Source of the DNA: Rhodospirillales bacterium
GTDB taxonomy: Bacteria; Pseudomonadota; Alphaproteobacteria; Acetobacterales; Acetobacteraceae
Direction of reading: 5' to 3'
Assembly: GCA_025352665.1 (NCBI GenBank)
Contig: JANXSM010000096.1
Coordinates: 1 to 64,000 of the forward strand
DNA: 64,000 bases
In this document: positions 1 to 8,730 of the stretch, piece by piece
Layout of the letters: every line of letters begins with the position of its first letter
Position numbering within the stretch: position 1 is the stretch's first letter
Notes under the pieces: generated by a model
Seen by the model: only the letters and a program-made list of their open reading frames with translations
What the model was told of the DNA's origin: nothing
Databases searched by the model: none
Program-made: the position numbers and the translations under genes

Positions 1-481
1 CTTACGCAAAATGAAACATGGAGCGCCGCCAACGTATCCCTTCCATTCCAGATTTACTTGTCAATGAACGGTCCGTAACTTCAAGCAAGTGGCCGGTTCT
101 TGCGGCCCCGCTCGTCATCGGGAGGCGGTTTCTACGTCCGCTCCACACAGCATGTCAACAACAATGCGACAGGTGATGGAAAATTCTCAGCAGGGCCCGA
201 TCGCCACCCGCGCCGCTGTCATAACCCGATTGTCACGCCTGACCGGCCTGCATGCTCGCGTGCCCTAAGCCGTGCGTTCGCTGATCCAAAAAGCGATCGG
301 ACTCCCAAACCTCGGACACAGCCCACCCATCATCTCAATGCTGAAATTTCCGAGCAGAGACAGAAAGCTGAGCTGTTCCCGCCCCCCTCTACGATGTCAC
401 GGCTCTACGCATATCGACGACAAAAGCCAGGCTGCAGCTTGCCAAAATGTTGAGCGATGTTACGCCGAAGCTGTTGGGCAT
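1..481. other. Stretch with no gene seen
   Basis: This stretch lies downstream of the reverse-strand aroE-like gene and upstream of whatever precedes the window. The only reading frames are short, arginine/proline-rich and without a convincing ribosome site or family motif. I see no clear terminator hairpin and no tRNA. It may hold the end of the quinate operon transcript and a promoter for a gene outside the window, but the sequence does not show this. Confidence 0.4.
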
Positions 482-1348
482 TCAGCCGGCAGCGGTGAGC
501 TCTGCGAAGTGGTCGCGCATTCTTCCGACGGCGGCGGTGCGGCCGGTGAAAAGACGGAAGGCTTCGACCGCCTGAAACACCGCCATGCCGGAGCCGTCGA
601 GCGTGCGGCAGCCGAGTGCCCTGGCGGCGCGCAGCAGTTCTGTTTCCAACGGGAAATAGATGATTTCGGCCACCCAAAGGCGTCGATGCAGCAACGCGAT
701 CGGCAAGGGTGTTCCCGGGTATTTGGCCATGCCGATCGGCGATGTGTTGATCAGCCCGTCTGCCGCGGCCATGTCGCCTTCAAGATCGACGCCGACGGTG
801 ACGCGGGTTGCACCGAGCTGGTCGTTCAGGGCCGCGGCTGTGGCGCTGGCGCGGTCGGAGTCGATGTCGAACAGGCTCAGTCGTTCCACGCCGAGGCTGA
901 GCGCTGCATAGGCGACAGCCCCCCCTGCCCCGCCGGCGCCGAGCTGGACGACGCGGCTTCGTGGCACATCCGGCAGGCCGACACGCAAGCTTTCGGCAAA
1001 ACCGAACCAGTCCGTGTTGTCGCCGAGACGCTTTCCGTTGCGAAAGATCACCGTGTTGACGGCACCGACCGCCCTGGCGTGTGGCGACAGCTCGGACAGC
1101 AGCGGGATCACCGCCTGTTTGCAGGGATGGGTGATGTTGAGCCCGGTGAAACCCAGGCGTTCGGCACTGTCGAGCAGGTCGGGCAGCGCTTCGACACCCA
1201 GGCCGAGCTTTGCGAGATCAATCAGCTGGTAGACTTCGCGCAGGCCCTGGGCGGTGGCTTCGCGCTCATGCATGGCGGGGGTGAGGGAAGCTGAGATGCC
1301 GGTGCCGATCAGGCCAACGAGGATCGTCTGCGAGTCGGTGGTCGGCAT
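482..1348 (-). CDS. Shikimate/quinate dehydrogenase family protein (AroE-like)
   Basis: A 288-residue NAD(P)-dependent dehydrogenase of the shikimate dehydrogenase family, which interconverts 3-dehydroshikimate and shikimate or 3-dehydroquinate and quinate. The substrate loop reads SASLTPAMHE near residues 19-28, the catalytic lysine is in NITHPCK (K77), the aspartate is in DNTDWFG (D113), and the Rossmann glycine motif GAGGAGGA lies near 137-144. The SLTPAMHE loop is more like the catabolic quinate/shikimate dehydrogenases than biosynthetic AroE. It is the last gene of a reverse-strand group with aroQ and 3-dehydroshikimate dehydratase, which also points to catabolism. The ATG is preceded by GGAAACAGC. 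Exact substrate and cofactor cannot be read from sequence. Confidence 0.88.
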   Translation of the reverse strand: MPTTDSQTILVGLIGTGISASLTPAMHEREATAQGLREVYQLIDLAKLGLGVEALPDLLDSAERLGFTGLNITHPCKQAVIPLLSELSPHARAVGAVNTVIFRNGKRLGDNTDWFGFAESLRVGLPDVPRSRVVQLGAGGAGGAVAYAALSLGVERLSLFDIDSDRASATAAALNDQLGATRVTVGVDLEGDMAAADGLINTSPIGMAKYPGTPLPIALLHRRLWVAEIIYFPLETELLRAARALGCRTLDGSGMAVFQAVEAFRLFTGRTAAVGRMRDHFAELTAAG

Positions 1349-1421
1349 GCTGTTTCCAAACCCTTTTCAATGGCTTGGCGGCCTTATGAACAAAACGGTT
1401 AATTCATGTCAATCGGCTGGG

Positions 1422-3320
1422 TCACAGCAGGAGTTTCGTCCCCAGGCGCGGTGCTTCGCGGCGTTGCGCCTGCACGGCCATGCGGACCGAGGCATTGACG
1501 GCGCCGAACTGCTGGTAGCCGTTTCGCTCGACGATTTCGAAGAAGAACCGGTCATCGAAGGTCTCGGTGAAGCCGTGGATGAAGGTGCCGCACTCGTCGG
1601 CGTCGTAGAGCAGGTCGAGCTCCTGCAGTTCGGCGAGGAACCCATCGTCGAGCCCGTGGCGGGCGGCGAGGTCGTCGTAGTAGTTGGGCGGGATCGGCAG
1701 CAGGCGGCAGCCGGCTTCGGCGAGGTCGCGGGCGGTGGTGCGGATGTCGTTGGTGGCGAAGGCGATGTGCTGCACGCCGGCGCCGGCGAAGGCTGAGACG
1801 AAACGGCCGGTGGCGGTCTCGCGGCTTTCGGAGATATTGAGCGGCAGGCGCACGCTGCCGTCGGCGCTGACCATGGCGCGGCTGCGGACCAGGCCGTAAG
1901 GGTCTGGCAGTTCGAAGGTGGCCTGCGCCTCGAAGCCAAAGATGGCGCGGTAGAACAGCACGTAGCTGTCCATGCGTCCGCTCGGTAGCGCCTGGGCGAT
2001 GTGGTCGGTCTCGAGCAGATTGTCGGAAGTCTCCTCGGCATCGTCGAGGATGAAATCGTCCTCGAAGATGCTGCGCCCGGTGATCGAGGGTTCGACCAGA
2101 TAGATCAGGGTGCCGTCCGGCGCGCGCAGTGCTGAGATCTGCCGCTCGCCGGCGCCGGTGCGTTCCTGCCAGTCCGGGCACAGCAGAGCCCGCGCCCGGG
2201 CCAAAGCGCGGGCGGCATCGTCGACGCGCAGGGCGACGGCGCAGACGGAGGTTCCGTGCAGCAGGAAATGTTCGGCAGCCGCCGCATCCTGTTCGGCGTT
2301 CAGCACGAGATGGATACGCCCCTGGCGGTAGAGCGACACCGCCTTGGAACGATGCCGGCCGATCTGGCGGAAGCCGAGCGCGGTTATGACGGCGGCCAGC
2401 GCCTGGCGGGCTGGCTCGTCCACGGCGAATTCCACGAACTCGACCCCGTCGAACACCGGGGGCTGTGGCAGTGCAATGGCGCCGATCTCGGCCTGTGCCA
2501 GCACCAGCGAGCGCAGCCCGTCGCGCGCGGTCAGGCGGGAGGGGGTGGCGCGGAAATCGTCGTTGAAGATCTCCAGCGACAACGGTCCCTGGTAGCCGCT
2601 GGCCAGCACCGGGCGCAGGAAACTGGCGATGTCGAGCTGGCCCTGGCCGGGGAAGTTGCGGAAATGCCGGCTCCAGGACAGCACGTCGAGGCTGAGGCGA
2701 GGGGCGTCGGCGAGTTGGACGAAGAAGATGCGCTCGCCGGGAATTTCGGCGATGCCGGCGGGATCGTCGCCGAGGCTGAGGGTGTGAAAGCTGTCGACGA
2801 TGAGGCCGAGGGCGGGGTGATCGGCCTGTTGGACGATCTGCCAGGCCTGTCGCCATCGATTGGTGTGGCGCCCCCAGGCCAGCGCCTCGTAGCCGACCCG
2901 AAGGCCGCGGACGGCGGCGCGTTCGGCCATCTCACGCAAGTCGGCGGCGGCGCGAGACGGATCGTCGATCGCTGCGGCGGCCGTGTTGCTGCAGACCAGG
3001 ACGAGGTCGGTGCCGAGCGCTTGCATGACGTCGAACTTGCGTTCCGCGCGGTCGAGGTTGCGGGCGCGCTGGGGGTCGGGCATTGCCTCGAAATCACGAA
3101 ACGGCTGGAAGATCATGATGGCGAGGCCGTAATCCTCGGCCATGCGGCGTACCTCGGCGGGCGAGCCGTCGAAGGTCAGCAGGTCGTTCTCGAAGATCTC
3201 CACGCCGTCGAAGCCGATATTGGCCGCAGCCTCGAGCTTCTCCTGCAGGGAGCCGCTGAGCGAGACGGTGGCAATCGATGTGGGGGCACGCGAGACGCTG
3301 TGGCGGAAGGCTGCGGTCAT
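1422..3320 (-). CDS. quiC: Two-domain 3-dehydroshikimate dehydratase (TIM barrel plus HPPD-like domain)
   Basis: About 632 residues. The N-terminal half is a sugar-phosphate isomerase/epimerase-type TIM barrel, with VEIFENDLL, GYEALAWG, VDSFHTLS and LSLEIFNDDFR as the likely metal-binding strands. The C-terminal half is a 4-hydroxyphenylpyruvate-dioxygenase-like (vicinal oxygen chelate) region with DHIAQALP, VQHIAFATND and FFFEIVER, so a His-His-Glu metal triad appears intact. This architecture matches the QuiC-type dehydratase that converts 3-dehydroshikimate to protocatechuate. The frame is open for another 109 codons upstream, but that part is arginine/glycine-rich and unlike the family. 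I chose the ATG that begins MTAAFRHS; a start 11 codons earlier (MDFVVPW) is possible. Neither has a strong ribosome site. Confidence 0.85.
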   Translation of the reverse strand: MTAAFRHSVSRAPTSIATVSLSGSLQEKLEAAANIGFDGVEIFENDLLTFDGSPAEVRRMAEDYGLAIMIFQPFRDFEAMPDPQRARNLDRAERKFDVMQALGTDLVLVCSNTAAAAIDDPSRAAADLREMAERAAVRGLRVGYEALAWGRHTNRWRQAWQIVQQADHPALGLIVDSFHTLSLGDDPAGIAEIPGERIFFVQLADAPRLSLDVLSWSRHFRNFPGQGQLDIASFLRPVLASGYQGPLSLEIFNDDFRATPSRLTARDGLRSLVLAQAEIGAIALPQPPVFDGVEFVEFAVDEPARQALAAVITALGFRQIGRHRSKAVSLYRQGRIHLVLNAEQDAAAAEHFLLHGTSVCAVALRVDDAARALARARALLCPDWQERTGAGERQISALRAPDGTLIYLVEPSITGRSIFEDDFILDDAEETSDNLLETDHIAQALPSGRMDSYVLFYRAIFGFEAQATFELPDPYGLVRSRAMVSADGSVRLPLNISESRETATGRFVSAFAGAGVQHIAFATNDIRTTARDLAEAGCRLLPIPPNYYDDLAARHGLDDGFLAELQELDLLYDADECGTFIHGFTETFDDRFFFEIVERNGYQQFGAVNASVRMAVQAQRREAPRLGTKLLL

Positions 3321-3451
3321 GCTGGGGCTGATCCATGGGACGACGAAGTCCATGGTGGTCCAAATGATGGCGAAATGCCATGCGGGTCGGGCTGTCGAGC
3401 TTTCCACCCAACCAGAGCGCGGTGACGCCGCCGACGGGACGTCATCCCGCT

Positions 3452-4492
3452 CTAGGCCACGGCGACCACGTGGCCTGAGGCGGCGGCCTGCTTGATTGCG
3501 GCCATCACCTTCAGGGTGTTGAGTCCCTCGCGGCCGGAGACCACGGGCTGCGCCTGGCCTGCGATGACCGCGCAGAAATTGGCTATCTGCAGCGCCAGCG
3601 GATCCTGGGGCTCCACCGCCATGGGCTCGCGCACCAATGGCTCCCACCAGTCAGGCTTCGTGGGGTGGTGCCACAGGTCGAGCCTGGGGATGGTCAGCGA
3701 GCCTCGGGTGCCGCCGATCATGGTGCAGATTTCCGGGGTGTGGGTGTAGGCGGGGTTTTCGCCGGAGGTAAACTCCCAGCTCCAGGGCGCCACGACAGTA
3801 TCGGAGACGGTGATGGTGCCGAGCGCGCCGCTGGCGAAACGCAGCAGCACGGCGGCGGTATCCTCGACGGCATGGCCGCGCGTGGCATTGGTTTCGACAG
3901 CCTGGACGCTGAGCACCTCGCCGCAGAGGAAGCGCAGCAGGTCCACATCATGGATCATGTTCACGATCACCGGGCCTGCGCCCTTCTCGCGGCGCCAGGC
4001 GACATCGAAATAGGCGTCGGGTTTATAGAACCAGCAGGTGGTGTGGACGGCGACAATGCGCCCCAGCCTGCCGGATTCGATGACCTGCCGGGCCTGCTGA
4101 ACGAGCGGATTGTGACGTCTGTGATGGCCGACCAGCAATGGCACGCTGGCCTGCTCGGCGGCGGATACGAGTTTCTCGGCGCCGGCGATGTCTTCCGCGA
4201 TCGGCTTTTCGATCAGGGCGGGCAGGCCGGCTGCAATACAGGCGAGGCCGTTCTCGACATGCAGCCGGTTCGGCGTTGCGACCAGCACGCCGTCCGGCCG
4301 GTCGGCGGCCAGCATCGCGGCGAGATTGGAGTACCACGGCACACCGGCGGTTCCCGGCAGATCCGCGCGCGGTGCGAGGTCGACGATCGCCGCCAGCGAG
4401 GCCTGGGCGCAGGCCAGCACCTGGGCGATGTGGCGGCGCCCGATCATGCCGGCCCCCATGACCGCGAGGCGGATCGGGCGCGGCTGCGTCAT
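3452..4492 (-). CDS. Gfo/Idh/MocA family oxidoreductase
   Basis: A 346-residue NAD(P)-dependent oxidoreductase. The N-terminal Rossmann motif is AVMGAGMIG (residues 10-18) and the family signature EKP falls in LIEKPIAED (E95-K96-P97). The C-terminal half carries HDVDLLRFL, typical of the substrate domain. Its ATG overlaps the aroQ stop codon in an ATGA arrangement, so the two are probably translationally coupled. An open frame continues upstream through aroQ, but that is antisense-quality sequence. The substrate is unknown. In this setting a cyclic polyol or a quinate/shikimate-related ketone is plausible, and a sugar acid is equally possible given the divergent dehydratase. Confidence 0.85.
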   Translation of the reverse strand: MTQPRPIRLAVMGAGMIGRRHIAQVLACAQASLAAIVDLAPRADLPGTAGVPWYSNLAAMLAADRPDGVLVATPNRLHVENGLACIAAGLPALIEKPIAEDIAGAEKLVSAAEQASVPLLVGHHRRHNPLVQQARQVIESGRLGRIVAVHTTCWFYKPDAYFDVAWRREKGAGPVIVNMIHDVDLLRFLCGEVLSVQAVETNATRGHAVEDTAAVLLRFASGALGTITVSDTVVAPWSWEFTSGENPAYTHTPEICTMIGGTRGSLTIPRLDLWHHPTKPDWWEPLVREPMAVEPQDPLALQIANFCAVIAGQAQPVVSGREGLNTLKVMAAIKQAAASGHVVAVA

Positions 4493-4944
4493 GCAGCCTG
4501 CGCCGCGTCGTCGATCAGCCTCGCGAGCCGGCGCAGGCCGAGCAGGTAGCCCTGCGTGCCGAAACCGGCGATCACCCCATCGGCACGACCGGAGACGAAG
4601 GAATGGTGGCGGAATTCCTCGCGTTTGTGGACGTTGGAGATATGCACCTCGATGACCGGCGCATCGAAGGCGTTCAGCGCATCGAGGATCGCGACCGAGC
4701 TGTGGGTGAAGGCGGCCGGGTTGATCACAATGCCGCCGGCGATTTCGCGGGCCTCGTGGATCCAGTCGATGATCTCGTATTCCCGGTTGGACTGGTGAAA
4801 CCGCAGTTCGAGGCCGAGCTCGGCCGCCAGCGCCAGGCACTCCCGTTCCACATCGACCAGCGTTTCATGCCCGTAGATATGCGGCTGGCGCTTGCCGAGC
4901 AGGTTCAGGTTTGGCCCGTTGAGGACGAAGACAAGGCGGCTCAT
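4489..4944 (-). CDS. aroQ: 3-dehydroquinate dehydratase, type II
   Basis: A 151-residue type II dehydroquinase, the usual length, interconverting 3-dehydroquinate and 3-dehydroshikimate. Visible motifs are [12 protein letters not shown] at the N-terminus with the catalytic tyrosine in HIYG (Y24), NPAAFTHSS, and [19 protein letters not shown] with the catalytic histidine and the substrate-binding arginine. The ATG is preceded by GGAG about 9 nt upstream, which decides it over an ATG 27 codons earlier. It is the first gene of the reverse-strand group. With the QuiC-like enzyme and AroE-like dehydrogenase it would complete quinate to protocatechuate. It could also serve the shikimate pathway if it is the only dehydroquinase in the genome. 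Confidence 0.94.
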   Translation of the reverse strand: MSRLVFVLNGPNLNLLGKRQPHIYGHETLVDVERECLALAAELGLELRFHQSNREYEIIDWIHEAREIAGGIVINPAAFTHSSVAILDALNAFDAPVIEVHISNVHKREEFRHHSFVSGRADGVIAGFGTQGYLLGLRRLARLIDDAAQAA

Positions 4945-5125
4945 GCGGTGTTTCTCCAGCACTGTTGGCGGCGGTGACGGGTGTTGCCGATGCCGCCACG
5001 CCAGCATGCAACACGGGATGAGCACAGGCCAGCCGGTCTGGGATCGACGTATCGCCGCGCTGGGGCGACAATGGAGCGTTCCGGAGCATCATCCCTGCCG
5101 CCGGCCAGTGATTGGGAAAGCCTGC
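4945..5125. promoter_or_regulatory. Divergent intergenic region between aroQ and the sugar-acid dehydratase
   Basis: A 181-nt region between two divergent transcription units, so it should hold both promoters and possibly a shared operator. The aroQ ribosome site (GGAG on the reverse strand, near 4954-4957) and the GGGAAAG ahead of 5126 lie at its edges. I could not pick out a convincing -35/-10 pair or palindrome, and no regulator gene is adjacent. Confidence 0.4.
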
Positions 5126-6880
5126 ATGACCTCTGCCCCTCGCCCCGCAAAACCGCCCCAGCCCGCCGACCTTCGTTCCGCCCGCTGGTTCGGCCCCGCC
5201 GATCTGCGCAGCTTCGGCCATCGATCGCGCGCCATGCAGATGGGCTATTCGCCGGAGGAATGGACCGGCCGCCCCATCATCGCGATCATCAACACATGGT
5301 CCGACCTGCAGCCCTGCCACAGCCACTTCAAAACGCGGGTGGAAGACGTCAAGCGCGGCGTTCTGATGGCGGGCGGGTTTCCGGTGGAGCTGCCGGCGTT
5401 GTCGGTGTCGGAGAGCTTCGTCAAGCCGACCACCATGATGTACCGCAACATGCTGGCCATGGAGACCGAGGAGCTGCTGCGCAGCCATCCGGTGGACGGC
5501 GCCGTGGTAATGGGCGGCTGCGACAAGACCACGCCGGGCTTGCTGCTCGGTGCCACCAGCATGGATATTCCGACCATCTTCCTGCCGGCCGGGCCCATGC
5601 TGCGCGGCAACTGGGGCGGCAAGACGCTGGGCAGCGGCAGCGACAGCTGGAAATACTGGGACGAGCTGCGCGCCGGCACGATCACCGAAAAGGACTGGCT
5701 CGGCGTTGAAGCGGGCATTGCCCGCAGCTACGGCACCTGCATGACCATGGGCACCGCCAGCACGATGACGGCGATCGCCGAGGCGGTGGGCATGGTGCTG
5801 CCGGGTGGATCCTCGATGCCGGCCGCCGACTCGGGCCATATCCGCCTGGCTTCCGAAAGCGGTCGCCGTATCGTCAGCATGGTGTGGGAAGATTTGCGGC
5901 CGAGCCTGATCCAAAGTCGCAAATCGTTCGAGAACGCGATCGCCGTGGCCATGGCGATGGGCTGTTCCACCAATGCCATCATCCACCTGATCGCCATGGC
6001 GCGCCGCGCCGGCCAGGACATCGGGCTCGACGATTTCGAGCGCTACAGCCGCAAGGTGCCGGTGATCGGCAATGTTCGCCCGTCCGGTTCCAAATACCTG
6101 ATGGAGGATTTTTACTATGCCGGCGGTATCCTGGGGCTGATGAACAACATCCGCGAGCATCTGCACCTGGATTGCATCACCGTGTCCGGCCAGACGCTGG
6201 GCGAGGTGATCGAGGGCGCGCGCATTTACAACGACGACGTGATCCGCCCGCTGTCCAACCCGATCTATGGCGAAGGGTCGCTTGCGGTGCTGTACGGCAA
6301 CCTGGCCCCCGATGGCTGCGTGATCAAACCGGCTGCCATGGACCAGAAGTTCCTCAAGCACTCCGGCCCGGCCATGGTGTTCGACGACTATCCGAGCCTG
6401 AAGAAGGCCGTCGACAACGAGAATTGGGACATCACCGTCGACCACGTGTTGGTGCTGCGCAACGCGGGGCCGCAGGGTGGGCCGGGCATGCCGGAATGGG
6501 GCATGTTGCCGATGCCCAAGAAGCTGCTGAAGGAAGGCCATCGCGACATGCTGCGCCTGTCGGATGCCCGCATGTCCGGCACCTCCTATGGCGCCTGCGT
6601 GCTGCATGTCAGCCCGGAAAGCTGGATCGGCGGGCCGCTCGCGCTGCTGCGGACCGGCGATATCATCACGCTCGACGTCGATGCCCGCAGCATCCGCATG
6701 GAGGTGAGCGATGCCGAACTCGCCGAGCGTCGCGCGGCCTGGGTGGCGCCTGCGAAGCGATATGAACGTGGGTATGGCCTGATGTTCAGCGAACACATCC
6801 AGCAGGCGAACGAAGGCTGCGACTTCGATTTCCTGCGCACCGACTATGGCGCACCCGTGGGCGAGCCGGCCATCTACTGA
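5126..6880 (+). CDS. IlvD/Edd family dehydratase (sugar-acid dehydratase, arabonate-dehydratase-like)
   Basis: 584 residues, the length of the L-arabonate/D-xylonate/D-fuconate dehydratase branch of the IlvD/Edd family, which removes water from an aldonic acid to give a 2-keto-3-deoxy acid. Three iron-sulfur ligand candidates are visible: PCHSH (C64), GGCDKTTPG (C132) and YGTCMTMGTAS (C205). The C-terminal LSDARMSGTSYG motif is present. I chose the ATG at MTSAPRP, preceded by GGGAAAG; the open frame upstream is low-quality. It is followed by a DapA-family lyase, the usual partner that acts on the keto-deoxy product. The exact sugar acid cannot be read from sequence, and dihydroxy-acid dehydratase (branched-chain synthesis) is less likely given the partner. 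Confidence 0.87.
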   Translation: MTSAPRPAKPPQPADLRSARWFGPADLRSFGHRSRAMQMGYSPEEWTGRPIIAIINTWSDLQPCHSHFKTRVEDVKRGVLMAGGFPVELPALSVSESFVKPTTMMYRNMLAMETEELLRSHPVDGAVVMGGCDKTTPGLLLGATSMDIPTIFLPAGPMLRGNWGGKTLGSGSDSWKYWDELRAGTITEKDWLGVEAGIARSYGTCMTMGTASTMTAIAEAVGMVLPGGSSMPAADSGHIRLASESGRRIVSMVWEDLRPSLIQSRKSFENAIAVAMAMGCSTNAIIHLIAMARRAGQDIGLDDFERYSRKVPVIGNVRPSGSKYLMEDFYYAGGILGLMNNIREHLHLDCITVSGQTLGEVIEGARIYNDDVIRPLSNPIYGEGSLAVLYGNLAPDGCVIKPAAMDQKFLKHSGPAMVFDDYPSLKKAVDNENWDITVDHVLVLRNAGPQGGPGMPEWGMLPMPKKLLKEGHRDMLRLSDARMSGTSYGACVLHVSPESWIGGPLALLRTGDIITLDVDARSIRMEVSDAELAERRAAWVAPAKRYERGYGLMFSEHIQQANEGCDFDFLRTDYGAPVGEPAIY

Positions 6881-7871
6881 CCGGCTTTGGCTTTCCCTAT
6901 TCGGTCACTGGTGGCAGCGATATCATCTTCAGGAGATCCCCATTCCCCCTCAGGAAGCCCGTTTTCGGGCCGCGTTGCCCGGAATTTCCGGCATTTTGGT
7001 CACTCCGTTCGACACTGACGACACGCTCGCACCCACCCGGCTGCAGCCGATCATTGATCGGGCGATCGCGGCCGGGGTGCATATTCTCGTCGCCAACGGC
7101 AATACCGGCGAATTCTACGGCCTGACCACGGCCGAGGCGGAGACGATGGTGCACGAGGTCGCCCGCATGATCGACGGCCGCGCGCCGCTGCTCGCCGGCA
7201 TCGGCCGCAGCCTCGGCGACGCGGTGGCGCTGACCAAGGCGTCGGTTGCCGCCGGCGCGTCGGCGCTGATGGTGCACCAGCCACCCGACCCGTTCGTGTC
7301 GCCGCGCGGGGTGGTGGCCTATGTGGAGCGCATCGCCGAGGCCGGACAGGGTCTGCCGATCATGCTGTATCTGCGCAACGACGGCATCGGCCTTGATGCG
7401 ATCGAGGCGCTTTGTCGCATTCCCACCGTGGCCGGCGTGAAATGGGCGGCGCCGACGCCGCTGCGTCTGGCAGAAGCCATCCGCCGCGCCGACCCCGCGA
7501 TTGTCTGGGTGGGTGGTCTTGCCGAAACCTGGGCGCCGCCGCTGTGCGCCGTGGGAGCCCGCGGTTTCACCTCGGGCCTGATCAATGTGTGGCCGGAGCA
7601 CTCCATGGCGATCCACGCGGCACTCGACCGCGGCGACTACCCGGCTGCGATGACGCTGATCGGGCGCATGAACCTGTTCGAGGAATTGCGCGCCGAGGAG
7701 GGCAACGGCACCAATGTGTCGGTCGTCAAGGCCGCCCTGCAGATGCTCGGCCAGGACTGTGGCCATGTGCGGTCCCCCGGCGCCTGGCCGCTGACCGAGC
7801 GGCAGTCGAGCCGCCTGCGCGGGGCGCTGGGGTCATGGGGATTGCTGCCGGCCGCCGCTGCGCTCGGCTAG
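6846..7871 (+). CDS. DapA-family dehydratase/aldolase (keto-deoxy sugar acid lyase type)
   Basis: A class I TIM-barrel lyase of the dihydrodipicolinate synthase family. Numbered from the first ATG, the Schiff-base lysine is in VAGVKW (K199) and the tyrosine is in IMLYLRNDG (Y175). NGNTGEFYGLT matches the pyruvate-binding strand of the family. Together with the preceding dehydratase it probably processes a 2-keto-3-deoxy sugar acid, by aldol cleavage or by dehydration plus deamination-type chemistry. The start is uncertain. The ATG at 6846 overlaps the dehydratase by 35 nt and has no ribosome site, while an AGGAGA at 6931-6936 stands just before an ATT codon at 6942, where family similarity begins. 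A proper start near 6942 would give about 309 residues. Confidence 0.82.
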   Translation: MAHPWASRPSTDRLWLSLFGHWWQRYHLQEIPIPPQEARFRAALPGISGILVTPFDTDDTLAPTRLQPIIDRAIAAGVHILVANGNTGEFYGLTTAEAETMVHEVARMIDGRAPLLAGIGRSLGDAVALTKASVAAGASALMVHQPPDPFVSPRGVVAYVERIAEAGQGLPIMLYLRNDGIGLDAIEALCRIPTVAGVKWAAPTPLRLAEAIRRADPAIVWVGGLAETWAPPLCAVGARGFTSGLINVWPEHSMAIHAALDRGDYPAAMTLIGRMNLFEELRAEEGNGTNVSVVKAALQMLGQDCGHVRSPGAWPLTERQSSRLRGALGSWGLLPAAAALG

Positions 7872-7872
7872 G

Positions 7873-7921
7873 ATCCGGCGTGCGCCGGATGCGCGCCGCG
7901 CGGCCAGGGCTGCCGCCCTGG
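7873..7921 (+). terminator. Two consecutive stem-loops after the dehydratase-lyase unit
   Basis: Immediately after the lyase stop codon, ATCCGGCG and CGCCGGAT form a perfect inverted repeat (7873-7890). A second one, CCAGGGC-TGCC-GCCCTGG, follows at 7904-7921. Neither has a U-run, so factor-dependent ending or RNA stabilisation is as likely as intrinsic termination. Confidence 0.5.
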
Positions 7922-8400
7922 ACCCGGTGGCGCACCCGCAAGCCTGGCGCGCTGCCGTAGCGGGTTTCGAGATCGAAGCGTGCCCGCCACATGCCCGACG
8001 CCAACGCGCCGGACAGGATGTCGCGCGCGATCAGTTCGCCGACATCGCTGACATCCTGGCTCGGGGCGCCGGCGGCCGGCCGAGGCCGAGGCCGCGTAGA
8101 CCGAGGGCATTCGCAACATTGTCGCCACGGTGTTCCAGAGCTGCAACCTGTGGTCGCACAAGACGATGCTTGAGAATGTGATCGAGGCGCCAATCCATGT
8201 GCAGAAGCGGCCGCGCGCCGACGTGATCCTGGAGGCGGAGGCGCTGTTGGAGAAGGTGGGTGTCACCGAGAAGCGGCATCATTATCCAGCGCATCTGTCG
8301 GGCGGCCAGCTCCGCACTGTTGATCTGCATCAAGGCGGCCGCTGCCCACTTGCGCTATCATTGTTGCTGTCCTGGGTTGATGCCGAAGGAACGCAAGCCG
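7922..8400. other. Degenerate interval without an intact gene
   Basis: Nearly 500 nt separate the lyase from the cytochrome gene. The right half holds the ABC ATPase relic listed separately. The left half (to about 8099) has only short arginine-rich frames with no recognisable motif. Together this looks like a decayed locus left between two intact operons. Confidence 0.5.
8100..8309 (+). pseudogene. Relic of a polar amino-acid ABC transporter ATPase (HisP/GlnQ type)
   Basis: In frame with 8130 the translation reads VFQSCNLWSHKTMLENV, then IEAP, and ends with YPAHLSGGQ. This is the Q-loop-to-signature segment typical of histidine/glutamine-type ABC ATPases (usual form VFQxFNLWxHxTxLENV ... 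HLSGGQ). The frame is stopped by TAG at 8097-8099. Right after SGGQ the reading frame no longer resembles the family, so the Walker A, Walker B and H-loop regions are all missing. The fragment covers only about 70 residues of a roughly 250-residue protein. No permease or binding-protein gene is left beside it, so this appears to be a deletion remnant. Confidence 0.8.
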
Positions 8401-8730
8401 ATGGGTCGTGATATCGCCGCCTTGATCGCAGCCTTGATACTTGCCGCCGTCCCCGCAACGGGACATGCGCAGAGTGGCGTGGGCGATCCGATGGCCGGGC
8501 GCCAGGTGGCGCAAACCTGGTGCAGCAACTGCCATTCCGTCGAGGTGTCCGCCCAAACGCTTACGACGGACGTGGTTCCAAGCTTTGCCGCCATTGCGCG
8601 CAATCCCACGATGCCGCCTTCCGTTCTGCGCGCGTTTTTGCAGCATCCGCATGGCCAGATGCCGGATTTATACCTCAGCCGCCCTGAGATCGACGATCTG
8701 ATCGCCTATATCCGCAGTCTGCCACGTTGA
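8401..8730 (+). CDS. Small periplasmic c-type cytochrome
   Basis: 109 residues with a signal peptide (hydrophobic stretch through residue 20, likely cleavage after GHA at about 23) and one haem-binding motif CSNCH (C41, C44, H45). A methionine near the C-terminus (GQMPDL, M87) is a candidate sixth ligand, and the last helix (DDLIAYIRSL) is typical of class I mono-haem cytochromes. I chose the ATG at 8401, with AAGGA about 10 nt upstream. Its stop codon overlaps the TTG start of the HlyD-like gene, so it is the first gene of the exporter operon. Its redox partner is unknown; a link to the exporter is suggested only by the tight coupling. Confidence 0.85.
   Translation: MGRDIAALIAALILAAVPATGHAQSGVGDPMAGRQVAQTWCSNCHSVEVSAQTLTTDVVPSFAAIARNPTMPPSVLRAFLQHPHGQMPDLYLSRPEIDDLIAYIRSLPR

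Noticed and set aside
4865-6796. 643-codon reverse-strand frame opposite the sugar-acid dehydratase
   Set aside because: Histidine/alanine/glycine-rich shadow of a real gene.
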